A stretch of 64,000 bases of DNA from Dipylidium caninum (Eukaryota; Platyhelminthes; Cestoda; Cyclophyllidea; Dipylidiidae): NCBI GenBank assembly GCA_017562135.1, contig QEYB01001046.1, forward strand, positions 3,162,001-3,226,000, given 5' to 3'. This document shows positions 11,798 to 24,150 of the stretch, piece after piece. Numbering within the stretch: the stretch's first letter is position 1; each line of letters starts with the position of its first letter. Below the pieces are notes generated by a model that saw only the letters and a program-made list of their open reading frames with translations, was not told the origin of the DNA and did not search any database. The position numbers and the translations under genes were made by a program.

Positions 11798-14700
11798 ATG
11801 CAAGATACAATTAAGAAAAGTGTAAAAGAGGCTGAAGTTGCACAGAATGACTGTCGTAGGCTGACCGCAGAAATTGAGAAAATTAGGGCAGACCATGATC
11901 AACTGTATTTACGTGCAAATCACGCATGGGAAATGCGAAATTTCTTATAAATAATCGAGTTGTTTTATCTTCTCTCTCGTCATATGGCCTTTTTTATTCC
12001 CAATAATTATGTTTTTTTTCTATTAATTAATCTGGAGATGATTTGTCATCCTTTAGGATTGACATGCTATGTGAACTTAGTCAATTTTTTTCAAAAAGCT
12101 TTGAAGAACTGCTTTTTTATTTTCAAGTCCGAGGACGTCAACGCATGCACAAATTTATTTACTTATACTAAGCTATTGTACAGAGCACGTTAGTTTTTAG
12201 ACACTTTTTGATTGTTCGCATATAATGTGATTTTATATTCAAAATAATGGGACGCAATTTAGTCATCGTTAAATTTTAGATGAAACGCATGGCCGAATCT
12301 CACAAGGAAATCGTAAATCATCTTTCTTTTATTCTCGGAATCAACCACAGACAATAGCACTTTGTACCGGAAAAGCTCATGAGATCGTACAAAGTATATG
12401 CTATAATTTCTGCGAGGGGAGGGAATAAGCGACTCTAACGTATACAAGTGTAATTACTGTTTTTCCATATTAAAATGATGCATTGGGGGTGTTTTAATAG
12501 GTTTGGAATTGCATAACGAGCTGATTCGAGCCCTAGAGAAGATGATGGCAATAAAAGGAGACAAGGCTGTATTAGAGGCCAAATGCAAAGCACTAAATGA
12601 AGAGGTAGATTGTAGTATTAGAATGTTTTACCTGTCATAAAGGTGCAGATTGTTACAAGGGATTTGACATACATGCAGACAGAGTGTACACTCTTTCGTC
12701 AGCGAGTTATTGATTGTGAGAGAGAAAAATTAAACATGGAGAAATTCTTCGAGAATCAAGTGAAGTGTTTGAAGACGGAGTTAAATGAGTGTCGATTAAT
12801 GGCACAGCGAGAACGAGTGGCAGTTGAAAGACAGCCTGATGAATTAGCCTTTCGTGTCCAAGGCCAGTTGGCTAGAATTTATTCAAGATGTTAATATTTA
12901 CGTTTGTATAAAAGCACTCTTCATGTTTTAACTGTCTTAACACATGTGCTGAGTTTGTGACTGTTGTTAGGTTGTATAAAATTTTTGGATCAGATTCTTC
13001 TACTATAAATTGCAGATATCTAAAAAAATCTATTCTTATGGCAGTACTTTCCACTCGCAAGAAGGTAAATATTTTTTGAGCCGTAGAACTTTTTTCTCTT
13101 AACTTTCAGCATACTGGAAGAATTCATTCATTTATACTTACTGTACTTCCCCCTCCATTGTTTTGAATCGACTTTCATTAGAAGCTCAAATTTTGACAGT
13201 ACTCCTTAGACGATGTAGATTCCCCCTTATGGTCTTAAACGAAAATAAATAATAGCCTTATCAATAAACACACTACATTGTTTTTAACCCTCTCTAAGGC
13301 TTTTCTAACCTTTTGTCAGAGGTGATGAGAGCTAATGTGCCATTTTATAGATCTGCCATTTCAAATTAGTTTTATAAGTACGTTTTGCCTCTGCTTTGTT
13401 AAAAAAACATAAGTTATCTTAATGTTATCAAAGCTTGTTGTGAGCACATCATCTAAGATTCTTTTAACAAGAAGGAGTTGTTTTGTACCCTATCACTATA
13501 CCTTGTTTAAAAATTCAGCATTCCTACAATTGACGATTGTTTTAGATTCTAATCAATCAAGATGACTACAACATGCGAGATTCGATGAGATTGAGAGAAC
13601 AAATCAAAACCATGAGTGGATAATGGAGCTACGGATGTCTGATTTCCGGAAGATTGCACTAAATTCTTCGGATAAATCAAAGAGGCACTCTTTAGAATTG
13701 CTTCGACAGCTGGAACATACACAGTCAACTTTACGCGAATTGATGGGTCAACACAAAAATACAATACTGGCTCTAACGAATGTGAGAACCTCTCTCTCTC
13801 TTGATCTTTGCATGATGGTCTTGGTGGTGCACATAGATCATAGACTGCGGGATTACTTTTTTTTTTCATTTTTCTTCATACTAATTTCTTTACGATCTAT
13901 CTAGTAAATACGTTTTTATACTACTAATAATTGGTGCTTTAACGACTCGGTGAAAGTAGAGATAGTGTTTTTGAAGTAATAAAGAAAATGTCTAAGGCAA
14001 AAAAGGGTTCGATGTTGTCATTTTTATGGCCGTAGGTTGGTGTGTAATGCGTCCGCGATTATTTAAGCGCTTGAAGTTGTTGCTTTTTTTCGGTGACTCG
14101 AAATGAGCCATACTGGTTGGACTCACACTAAACCACTGCGAGAATACTATCTCAGAACCAGTGACACAAGAAGCACAGAAGTGAAATAATGCCTGCACAT
14201 ATGAGGGGTTGATAAATGAAAGGGGGAATTCATATGTTGACATTTATTTAATCTGAATTTTTGTATTTTAGTCCGAAAAATTAATATCTGAGCTCCGGAA
14301 AAAATTGTTAGAAGTCGAAACACACGATTCCAAAAATCGGAACGAGTTGACCTTGGTTCAACACCAACTCAGTGACCGACAAAAAGTAATTGAAAATTTA
14401 GAAAACAAAATAGAACAAATGGCGTCCTCAAAAGGAGGATTAGATCGGAAGGTAACAATTGAAATTAACTAGTTAATGAAAGAATAACAATGCTGCCGAT
14501 GGCTATAGCGACGAAATAGCAAATGTCAAGGAGGCCTACACGAAAATTTTGGAAAAACTGATAAGGACTGTACGTAGATATTTTCACAAATTAACCGATA
14601 TTGTCAGTGGTTATTTAAATGTGAACAGATAATGTTTAGCAGAAGATGTCGATGAGTGAAGAAATACGGCGACTTAATGATGGTTTGCTCTCGAAGAAGC

Positions 14701-14953
14701 GTGAGTTAGAGCAACTTCGCCAAGAAAATGAACAACTTAGGTTAGTCTTCAACGAGTTCTTAATGGGAAATCCTCGTACGAACGGAAATAATTTGTCTCC
14801 TTTCTTTTTTTATGAAACGAAAGACTCTGTGTGCCACAGATTGAATACCTAAAAATTCAATACCGTTTGGAAGATCTCCAACGTCGCAAGGATAGTTACT
14901 GGCATCTTCTTCAACAGGCAACGCGAATTCTTCCAGACAGACAATTTACATAA
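11798..14953 (+). CDS. Multi-exon coiled-coil protein, family not identified
   Basis: The likely start at 11798 gives MQDTIKKSVKEAEVAQNDC. Supported exons: 11798-about 11906; 12501-12604 (ELHNELIRALEKMMA); 12643-about 12860 (TRDLTYMQTECTLFRQRV); about 13580-13781 (SLELLRQLEHTQSTLREL); 14274-14451 (SEKLISELRKKLLEVE); 14483-about 14570; 14644-about 14750 (EEIRRLNDGLLSKKRELEQL); about 14840-14953 (DLQRRKDSYWHLLQQATRI). Nearly the whole product is heptad-rich and charged, with no enzyme domain, signal peptide or membrane segment. Introns of 38 nt (12605-12642) and 31 nt (14452-14482) keep frame. Such proteins are often centrosomal or ciliary, but that is only inference. The join entering the 13580 exon needs a weak acceptor or a frame change. 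Confidence 0.6.
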
Positions 14954-16240
14954 GCGTAGGGTGTTGTGGCAGGGTTTTTAAGTGTTATATAAATTTTAAA
15001 TAACGAAGTTTTATCCAGAACAACGCCGTATTTGTCACTAAACATGTGAACAACTTGGCCCGTCTGCTGCGACAATTCGAGTCGCTTTAGGCTCATTATT
15101 ACACTTCTTGGCCTGTGTTATAAAAAATGTTCTAGGATATGAAATGGCGAACTAGTTCGCTTTTAAGATAAGCAAAAAATTTTGGTAAATTTCTGTCTAG
15201 ATATGTGATGGGTTCCGTAGAAGGTGTGACTGAATAATGGTTTGTTGCCGTTTTGTTTAAGATTATATTTCTTTGAAGAGGCAAGTGATCATTGACACTC
15301 AACATACGAGTCTTAAGGCTTTTGCGAATGTTGAGGGTTAATCTGATTCTGTTCTGCCGTCATTAATACCATTCAGTTTGGGGTTGATTGTTATTGCCTT
15401 GTAAGATGATGTTTAGGTGAATCACATGTTGAAAAACATAATCATTCTAATACCAGACTCTAAATTTGTGCCATGCGGCTGAAAAGAAGCGTATCTGATT
15501 GAGATTCATGGTAACGAGGCCCAGCGAAATATCGGCGCTATGAGTTTACGAAGAGGAGCAAAAAATTCAATTGATCATCTATAGAAGGCTGCATAGTATT
15601 GGTAGTTTCGCAACCATTTTGACGAAAAAGTGAGTTGCCTTATTTTGGTAGCCATCATAAAAGTGCGTTAATTATTGCTTCGTTTTTGCTAGCACGTGCG
15701 AATGGGGTCTTTAGTTTCTGACTACACAAGGAATCAGCTACCAAATTGAGGATGATCTCCTCTGCATGATCCACAGAGGTAGTATTTTCACGACAAAAAT
15801 GTGCAACAAAGCGTGACTTAGGTAATCACTGTTAAAAACGATTTGCTTTATTTTAAAAGGAATTTTTAGATATAAAATGGATGCTTAGTTCATCAATAGG
15901 TAATTGTTTGAAATTTGCGTTGAAATTACTGCGGGACGCGTGGACGGTTAAGGTCATAATTGATCGGCAGTTAGTGCGTTGGGGGTAACGTTACTTGTGT
16001 TGGGTTTAGGCGATTCTATGTGTTTGGTTGGTTTTGTATGTATGTGCCATATCATGTCCGGTTGTGGGAATGTTACTCACTATTCCATAAGCTTTTTTGT
16101 GGTAACTCTTTTGCCACACGCTCATTATGAGTCGTCTTTTCCGACTCATGTTCTTAACGGTCGAGAACTTTTCATTTAATGCATGGTTATGTCGGCATAG
16201 CTCTGTCACACTATTATTTTTTAATCTTTTGCTTTAGTTT
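14954..16240. other. 1.3-kb stretch with no recognised gene
   Basis: Only short open frames with no motif are present. It may hold the ODR4 promoter and its first, unrecognised, coding or non-coding exon. Confidence 0.4.
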
Positions 16241-19200
16241 TGTGATGAATTTAACCCTTTCACATATGAACCACACTTGGTCTCTGGACGCCCGTCTGGT
16301 TGGTTATCCAAAAAAACCAAGCCGTAGTTTTGATTGGTCGCTGCAGTTCATTCTATCACCTGTTATGGTTTCATCATCAGTGGAGTAAGCCGCCATTATC
16401 TTAATTAGTACCCTATAGCTTGCGAAAGACGATGAATGTGTTTTTCTTCTCCTAACGTCTCTTGAAAAGGACACTGTTGACCTTTCTTCAGTTAACATAT
16501 CTGAATTAAAGCTTGGATGTCAGAAAATATGTCGCATGCTTCCCGCTGGTTCGAGAGTTTCCGGTGTCTACTTTTGTGGTTCTCTCGATTTTAATAAGTC
16601 TGGAGTGCGAATTAAAGAGGTAAATCACCTACCTTTTAGACTTCATTCTCTAGATTTTGCACGTAATCCATCAATCGGGGAGACACTCACCTACAGACAA
16701 ATTTGTCTCCTTAAATGACTGCGAACAAATTTTCCTCCACGTCGATCCCGTCTTCAAGATGTATGATAGTATTTGTTTTTTAATTGTAAACGCTGTGTCC
16801 TTTAGCCTCACAGCTAGAGCTATTGGTTTTGATCACTCGAAGGACTTTTTGCGCCCTATTGAGATTAAAATCAGACCCGTTTTAAATCGATGGAGAGCAA
16901 TTAAGACGCATATTAATCTATCAGTGGACACTTATCTCTCAGCTGAAAGGCAGAAGGAGAAAATTTTTCAGAAGTTTGCTTGAAGCTGTGACTCCGTTTC
17001 TTAAGGCTATTACGGAAAGGACACGTCTTCTTGTTGATGGCGTCTTGAAGAGTGAATCAGAACTTCTTTTCCATAAAAAGTCAAATGTTAAAGCCACTCG
17101 TAATTCCAAGCGCCATCGGGAATCGCGGATGGGACTGAAAGTTTTTTTAGAGGAGAAGGAAATGAGTCACCTAAATCCTTGGGATTCCACAAACTTTACC
17201 TTATTCGGTCCTGATGTGAGTAGTGTTTTGGAATATTCTTCCCTTGAAAAATTTAACAGTTATTTAAACCTCGATATTCGCTCCTTTTTAACTTCTTGAG
17301 GAACACACTGTGGTTACGGTTAATTTTTTTTAAATTCCTTAGTGTTGTAAAGATTTAAAATTTACTGGGATATCTTTTAGGGTCGCTTTTTTATGAAGTT
17401 TTTGGTTACGAATTCTCAAAGCGCGTCAATTTTTGCCTTACTGCAAGGAAAATTAGTCTTACTATACCAACATTTTTGCATATATTTATTCGAATACATG
17501 ACTATAAATCTTGGCCTGTAATCATTTGATATTTACTTTGTTACAATGTCTTTTTCATTCTTGTATTTTTGATTATTCGCACACGGTCCAGTGTTCTTAT
17601 TGGAATTTAAACCAAATAAAGGAGGCAGTTCTTTTGAACCATCTTGCTTGTTATGAACAAGATTATGATCAAATATCGTGTCTTGGTAACTGTTTGTTTC
17701 AGTTCCCGTCATGGCAGCGGACCAACTCCTCGTCATCGATTGATTCAGGACATGGATCAGACTCCTTACCTATGTCTACTGACGGCCCACCACATAACGA
17801 CAACGAAAAGAACCTTACAATCCACGGGCGCATTCCTGGCCTTGCTTTCCTTCCTGTCGATGGGACGACTATTGCCGACGCTCTCCACGTAATCTCATTG
17901 AACATTATACTTACTTTCTGCAACTGAGCTACTCTTCAAAAGAAATTTATTGCGATAAACTCGGATGTTCGTGTCGTTGTCGAAAGCATCCTCTAAATGC
18001 TTGAGTCATTTCGGTTTTTAATTTATTTGGTATATGCTTCCGAAGATTTCGCAAAAGAAATTAGAACTGATGAAATCAGGGCATAATTCGTGTTACTGTA
18101 AAGGGTGTAATAATAATAGATAAGGAAAACTATTCTACTTCTTACATAAATTCTCGTGCTATCTCACAGTTTATTTTCCGTTAATTCAGGCTTTCCAACG
18201 TGACCTTACACACAGCATCCTCTTGCGACTAGAACTACTTACAGAAGAACTACAGATAAGTAGTGGTGAAGTAGAATGTAAGCTTGCATTCTTTTTTATT
18301 TATGGTTTTGTAATTTATTAACTTTCGTCTCCAATCCATTTTTATTTAGTTTTTTATCTATATTAGACTTATGAAAGCCTACTTCAATATTCTTGAGGCT
18401 AGTAATTGTTACTTTGGGACTTTAATCCTAATCTAATTGTTAAATCACATCTATTTGTTTTTCACAGTGTTTACTGGTCTCTACAAAATATTTTTAACTG
18501 TCTTGGATCGTCGTTCACCTTGATACGGTACAAATTACTGGATTTCTACTTTTACAGCTTTAACCTGTTTCAACGTAGTCCGGTGTTTTTATCAACGATT
18601 TTTGAATAACCTTTAGGTTACCGATTAGGAAATAAAGAAAAATAGGTATCATAATGATAGTGAGGCTCGCGAAAAAAACATCTAAGTACCCAATTTTTCC
18701 AGTCGATGGGTTATCGCCATAGAAGTTTATTTTACCGTGACACAGACCCCATTGCATGAATGTTGAAAGTCTTTTGTTAACCAACATAGCCATACGGATA
18801 GGGTTTTTCCCGGTTTTTTGTTTGGTTTACTTCAACACTTTCGTGACAAACTCATTTTCGACGTAATTACGAAAGTATAACATCGGAAGTTGGACGGTTT
18901 TTCGTACTTGTTCCTCCTTTGTAGGTGATAATAAGCACCGAAAAATTGGGTTAAATAATCGTTCTTTTTTAAGGAACCCAGATGTTGAACCTACACCCGC
19001 ATCAACACAAATATCTATCGTTGTTGATCCGGTGTTACGGCATTTTATCTCTTATGCTTGTTAGCACAAGTCTGGTGAATACACCAATAATTGCTCTCGC
19101 ACCTTTGCCGTTTTTAAAATTTAGATAATTTAACAGGATACTAGGTGGCCACTACCTCGAATTCCAAAACGACTCAGTTTATTTACATTGTTAATGCATG

Positions 19201-20839
19201 CTTTACTAAAAACCTGACCTTGAAAAGGACTTATACTATGCATTGTTTTTGAGTACTAACCATTCTAACGATTGATTTTCGTGAGTCCATCTTTGGCTGA
19301 GTGAATGGGAGGAAAAATTCTATTAATGTTTTTACATAGTCAATCATTCATATGCAAAATGCCCATCTGAGATTGAGCACGGATTAAAACGCTACTAGCA
19401 TAAATTGGTTTCCCAAATATCTCTTCATTTATGAATTTTTTTCCCAATATTTTAAGTCGTTACTTTAAAACGCTGAAGCACGGATACCCTCCCCTCTTAA
19501 TAAGCAATTATCCTTATTTGGCATGCATAATTCTACCAGACCTGATGCAGACATTAATATCCTTACTTCATTCGTGCAGGTGCTCGCATTCTCTTGCCGT
19601 CTCGTGTGTTGGTGCGAATTCCTGCTTGTCCAGCTTGCCCCCTATCGGACTACAAGTTCTTCTCCGAAACCCCTGATGACGTTGTGCGTCGGGTAGCACT
19701 CTTCTGCCATCCTCTAGGTAGTGCCACACCCCCCGCTGTACTGCGTGCCACCGGAAGAGGTAGCGGAGATCGCCTTTCCGTCCCTGATAGTGGAGAATGT
19801 TCCTCAGACTCTGAGTTTAACGTCCCCGAGGCTGTCGACGATGATGGTGCGGAGGACGAGGTGGTTACCGTAGCCGCAAAGAATGATGCAGAGGAAGGCA
19901 ACAGCGATGCTGAACCTGTCTTCGATGCCGCCTGTTTGGATACTGAACTGGAGCGAACTTTCTGTGCTGGTAAATATTTCTTTTGCTATCAAAGAGAAGT
20001 CATCGCATCTTCCACCTTTATTGATTGCCTTGCATTAGGTCCTACTTGGATTACGTCTAGAAACGGGTAATTCTACTTTACAAACGAATAAGCCGAATGT
20101 ACACTGGAAACCCCAGTTAGGTTTCCTAGTACATAATCGCGGCGATATTGCTTTTCAAATGAGTCAGTTCTGTACAGCTATCTTTTTAAGCAAAGTCGTG
20201 ATGACACAAAAGTACTCCGAGACGATTACCGTGGCATTCTGCGGATATACACGCTCCTTATCGCTATGATTTCTTGAGTCCAAATTTACTCATTTTTAGC
20301 ATTTTCGGCTACGACTTGAACATTTAAATTTCTTTTTGTCAATCAGGTTCAACAAACGAACTCCCAGACCTTAGTCTCATCACGGATATGGAAGTAATGG
20401 CCCAATCCGTTTCTATAGGTAAGTTAATCTACGAATTTGGTTGGCGAGTGGTTTCATAAAACTATTAATTCTTTAAAAATCCAATCAATTTAGGAGTATA
20501 CATTTCCTGTATTTTTAAAGTAACATGTCAAAAGTCAGATCTAAACTGCATTGCTCTTCGCCGTTTTCGATATAGCAATGTGAGCATGATGGTGGGAGGA
20601 AGGTTGCCAAGTTAGCACTATTGATCTTATGAATAATTTTATCACGTTTTATTCCTTTGTGAAAAGATGAGTTACAAGACTACTTGTCATATTTACACAA
20701 AATACGCATCCGCATTTAATGACTTAAAACTTGTAATTATTTTTCAGCCAAGTGCAAAATCTTTCTTTTTGGTGGCGCGATCGCAGTGATCATTATTAGT
20801 CTCCTCATCTCCTTTTATTTGGATTTTTCAATGAAGTAA
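16241..20839 (+). CDS. ODR4: ODR4 homologue, tail-anchored protein
   Basis: ODR4 helps fold and deliver GPCRs from the ER. Exons: about 16241-16389 (N-terminal piece, start uncertain); about 16430-16619 (CQKICRMLPAGSRVSGVYF, like the family's ACQVSRMLPGG...GVF); 16654-16760; 16806-about 17290; 17703-17888 (GRIPGLAFLPVDGTTIADALH); 18190-18276 (AFQRDLTHSILLRLELL); 19580-19969 (SRVLVRIPACPACPLSDYKF, then an acidic stretch); about 20348-20413; 20748-20839. The last exon encodes one hydrophobic segment (FLFGGAIAVIIISLLISFYL) right before the stop, the C-terminal anchor expected of ODR4. Introns of 34 and 45 nt occur at 16620-16653 and 16761-16805. A one-base frame break lies near 16975. Confidence 0.82.
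16972..16978 (+). other. One-base frame break in ODR4
   Basis: The frame reading KEKIFQK runs into a stop (TTTGCTTGA). Dropping one T continues with LLEAVTPFLKAITERTRLL, which is open for more than 100 codons. The break lies in a T run, typical of a homopolymer sequencing error. Confidence 0.6.
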
Positions 20840-21585
20840 ATCCTCCTCCCCTTCAAACAGATTCCCCTCTTCCCCACAAAGCTGTACACGATTTTCATCT
20901 GCTGTCTCTTGTATGTATGCGTTTCTACACGCTAACTCGTTAAACTCACATGTCCTGATTCTCATGACTTCCAACTTCTGCCCCTCCATGCGTAAGTCCA
21001 AAAATTATCGCCAAAAGAAGGTTAAATCGTGCACAGATCAAAGGTATTATGAAGTGGCTAGAGACACTTATCCCTTCTATTTTTTATTCATCTCCTGTGT
21101 ACATCCTCGTAACCTCGGTTTTCAAGCTCTCCCCAAAATTATCATCCGACTCTTCTTTCTCCTTGAGATTCATTGGAATTGGTCCAACGCACATTAAGAG
21201 AGTAGATACAGGCCATCCTTTGCGAATCTGTCCATGAGGAAAAAACAGCGTGGTAGCTCGAATATTTAATGTGTTCTTTCCTGGTAGGTAATCCAAAAAG
21301 AAGAGCCACTTGATTATTTACCGAACGAGTATTTCAGGCCAAATTGTACCGTTCTGAAGTACACCTTAACATACAGGCTCTGAGACTTCAGGGTTTTAAG
21401 GGACATGTCTCAACGAAGTGTTTTAGCGTGTGTTCACACGTAGAAGTTGAAAAAAAAACCAATTAGTATTGAGCTCATAGGACAAAAATCCTACAGTAGC
21501 CAAAGATGCGAAGAGAGGGAACAATTTAGGAATCACTGGGTTTTGGGCCGACATGCCTTGGTCAAAAGTTCACCGGAATCACTTA
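20840..21585. other. Convergent spacer between ODR4 and WDR74
   Basis: ODR4 ends from the left and WDR74 from the right, so both 3' ends lie here. No further gene was recognised. Confidence 0.5.
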
Positions 21586-22880
21586 TCATAGACTCAAGAT
21601 AGCATCAAAACGAAGTGAGACGACCACAGGTTGGTCGGTTGATCGCGGCGTAAGGCAAAGCCATGGGGCAAGTTTCACACCGGCCCCGCCGCAGACCAAC
21701 CCCGTGATTGCCCCCGCAGCAGGGGTGTATGCTCGCACACGACCCGGCGGTGCTGCGGCTCTAGCACCAATTGAGGGGACTTTGCACCGCGGTATATCAA
21801 GGATCTCCGAAGCTAGACTAGCGTGTGGAACACGAAAATCAAGCAAACAAATGTCGCCGATAGCGTTACCGGCGATCGCACGCAAACCGACACCTGGAGC
21901 TGAGGTGTAGGCTACGCAACGAGTAACGGGACGTGTGACTGCCAGATCGCGAAGCATTGCCGGATGGTGACCTGTCCCAACGGATTTTTTACCATGTTTA
22001 CGGCTTACTCGCCAGGCAGATCGAGATACCGGACGTCGTTGGCCGCTGCGAACGTCATAGACACAAAACTAGTGACGGTTATGATGAACTAAGACTTACA
22101 TCGCCATATTTGGAAGAAGTAACGAAGAGACGATCTTCGTAGCTTTCAACGAAGGAAGCGTCGGAAAGCCAAATAGACTTTCAAATCAAGGGTATCAGGT
22201 CGAACATTTTTTGCGGAGAAAAGTGGGGCGTCTGGCTTTTCTAAATCCCAAAGCGAAAATGGCACATCCTTTCCACCACAGATCATGTGTTTCGAATGGC
22301 TTTTACATATACTCAAGTTAGAGGAAACGCAAAATTCCGCCTAGACGTAATCTTGAAAAAAGAACGAAAAAGGACAATTACCTTCATGGCAGAAAGTTAT
22401 TGGATCGATTATTAAAATACTTTGCCAGTGGCTTTACCCAAAACCAAAAAAAGCCTACAAATAAGAATTCACTTAAATTCACTAATTAGCCATCAACACA
22501 GAAGGATTCCGATGGAGAAGTAGAGGTGTCTGTCTTATAAGAAGTAAGATCAAGAGGTACTGAACTATCATCAACCAAGGAAAAATGCTCCGAACAAACG
22601 GTCTTACTCGCGGAGAATAAACAAAACATTAAGCTTATTCAAAAATAACTCTTCAGTGGGTTTGTCGTGTCCCAAGAAATTGGCTGTGCACCCTCTGCAG
22701 ACTATGCCTGTATCTGCTAGCGTTAGGGAATGAAAAATTGAGAGCTAAATCATTGGCAAGGGGAAAAAATGTCCCATACTTTTAGAAACCCAATGGCGGA
22801 ACCAACGATTACATCCTTTATTAGCATGCCTGTATACACTAAGAGGCCTAGTTAAATTTATGGCGAAGGGGGAAAGCAGG
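21586..22880 (-). CDS. WDR74: WD repeat protein 74 (5' exons not resolved)
   Basis: WDR74 (yeast Nsa1) works in 60S ribosomal subunit assembly. Minus-strand exons include about 22750-22830 (DVIVGSAIGFLKVWD); about 22100-22300, reading ICGGKDVPFSLWDLEKP, then LFSAKNVRPDTLDLKV and, after a frame break, IWLSDASFVES; and 21586-22068 (FCVYDVRSGQRRPVSR, GNAIGDICLLDFRVP). These match in order the family blocks GGKENALKIWDL, AKNVRNDWLDLRVPIW, VRVYDPASPQRRP and GNTHGQLAEIDLRQG. A 31-nt intron (22069-22099) separates the last two. The N-terminal part up to about 23300 and the basic C-terminal tail were not found. The open frame after GVKLAP no longer resembles WDR74, so the true 3' end may differ. Confidence 0.75.
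22169..22179 (-). other. Two-base frame break in WDR74
   Basis: The conserved block LDLRVPIW should be continuous. Here the minus strand reads TTGAAAGTCTATTTGG, giving LKV and then, two bases out of frame, IWLSDASF. Two bases (the proline codon start) are missing. Both sides are otherwise well conserved. Confidence 0.65.
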
Positions 22881-24150
22881 AAAAATATGATACACAAGGT
22901 TGATGGAATCTATAAAAAAATGAATAGAAGAAGAAATGTCAGGAAAAGTCAATTCGTCGCAGTATCTCGACCATAGAGCAAATTTGCCAACACTGTAATA
23001 TTTTGCCACGGAAAAACTCAACCATATACCAAAAGAGGAAAACAGCTGAAATAAGTATTTGCCACTACAAGCTATTCACCATGTCTCTAACCCATCCGCA
23101 AGACAATGCGTAAAAAATCAAATGTGGGATTTAGGGCCTATTAACGTCAAGTTATGGAGAAATTAATTGTGTACACAACCGTTATTCCACAAAATTGAAA
23201 TTCATTACTCCCCCTATACGACTTGACATAAAAGATGGTTGCGGGAAGTGCGCCAGACAGTCATGCCCCAACGTATAGTTACAGACCCATAAGAAATTCC
23301 AGTGCGTGAAGAGCTGCGAGCGATTATGACAGAGGAAATTGACGTTAGATATCAGGATTTCAATTTTTTCAGAGGTTCAGAGTGCACAGCTTCATTGGAA
23401 AAAAAGCCGATTACTTCGCTACTTCATTCTTATACGTCTGCAGGGCAATGTGCAATTTTCAGCCCACATTACTCATTATCTATTTCACTTGTTACCTTTG
23501 AGGTTCTTGGCACACCGTGGTGGAGACAAATGAGTGAGTGAGCGCCATATTACAACTACGGCATGGGGCCAAAAACTAATTCAATCCGAGTTAAAATCTG
23601 ATCACTTCTAAGGAGATACAATCATTTGACAAAACCCAGCTAACTGACAATTTTGATAGTCACTAAGTCAGTTTTTTCGTGGCGAAATTTCGCATCAGAC
23701 ATCGAAAGGAAATTAAAATCCTCAATGGGCAAATCGTTTCAACAAATATTTCCCGCGGAAGTTCATATGCCCTGTGCATCTTACTTCCCGAGTAAACAAG
23801 TTGTTTAAGATCTTTATTTAACCCTTTCAAAAGATACTCTTGGATTATACGTCAACGTGTCACGACTTCCAACTGCACTGTTAATTTAAGACGAGGCCGT
23901 CTAGAAAATGATTAAAAACACGCGTAGAGAGCCACCGCTTGTCTTGAAAATGGGTTTTACCCCTTGCCGGGATCGGGTCCCGAGTCAGCGTTCTCTTGGC
24001 TCGCTTTCCACCGTGGAAGCCTGTTATCTGAAACAGTATCCCTTCAGGGGAAACTTAACCTACTAAAATTCCTCACTGCAATGAAATACCTTAATTTCTA
24101 TCCAAGATCCGGGTGGTACGCTGGCTTGATTGACCTTATAATCTCTTTAG
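22881..24150. other. Divergent region between WDR74 and the PP2A-like gene
   Basis: First exons of both genes are expected here but were not recognised. Small open frames at 23302-23541 and 23964-24275 show no motif before the B55-like block beginning at 24151. Confidence 0.4.

Noticed and set aside
21704..21910. Plus-strand open frame rich in Ala, Pro and Arg
   Set aside because: It is antisense to the GC-rich WDR74 exon, whose minus-strand protein matches the family.
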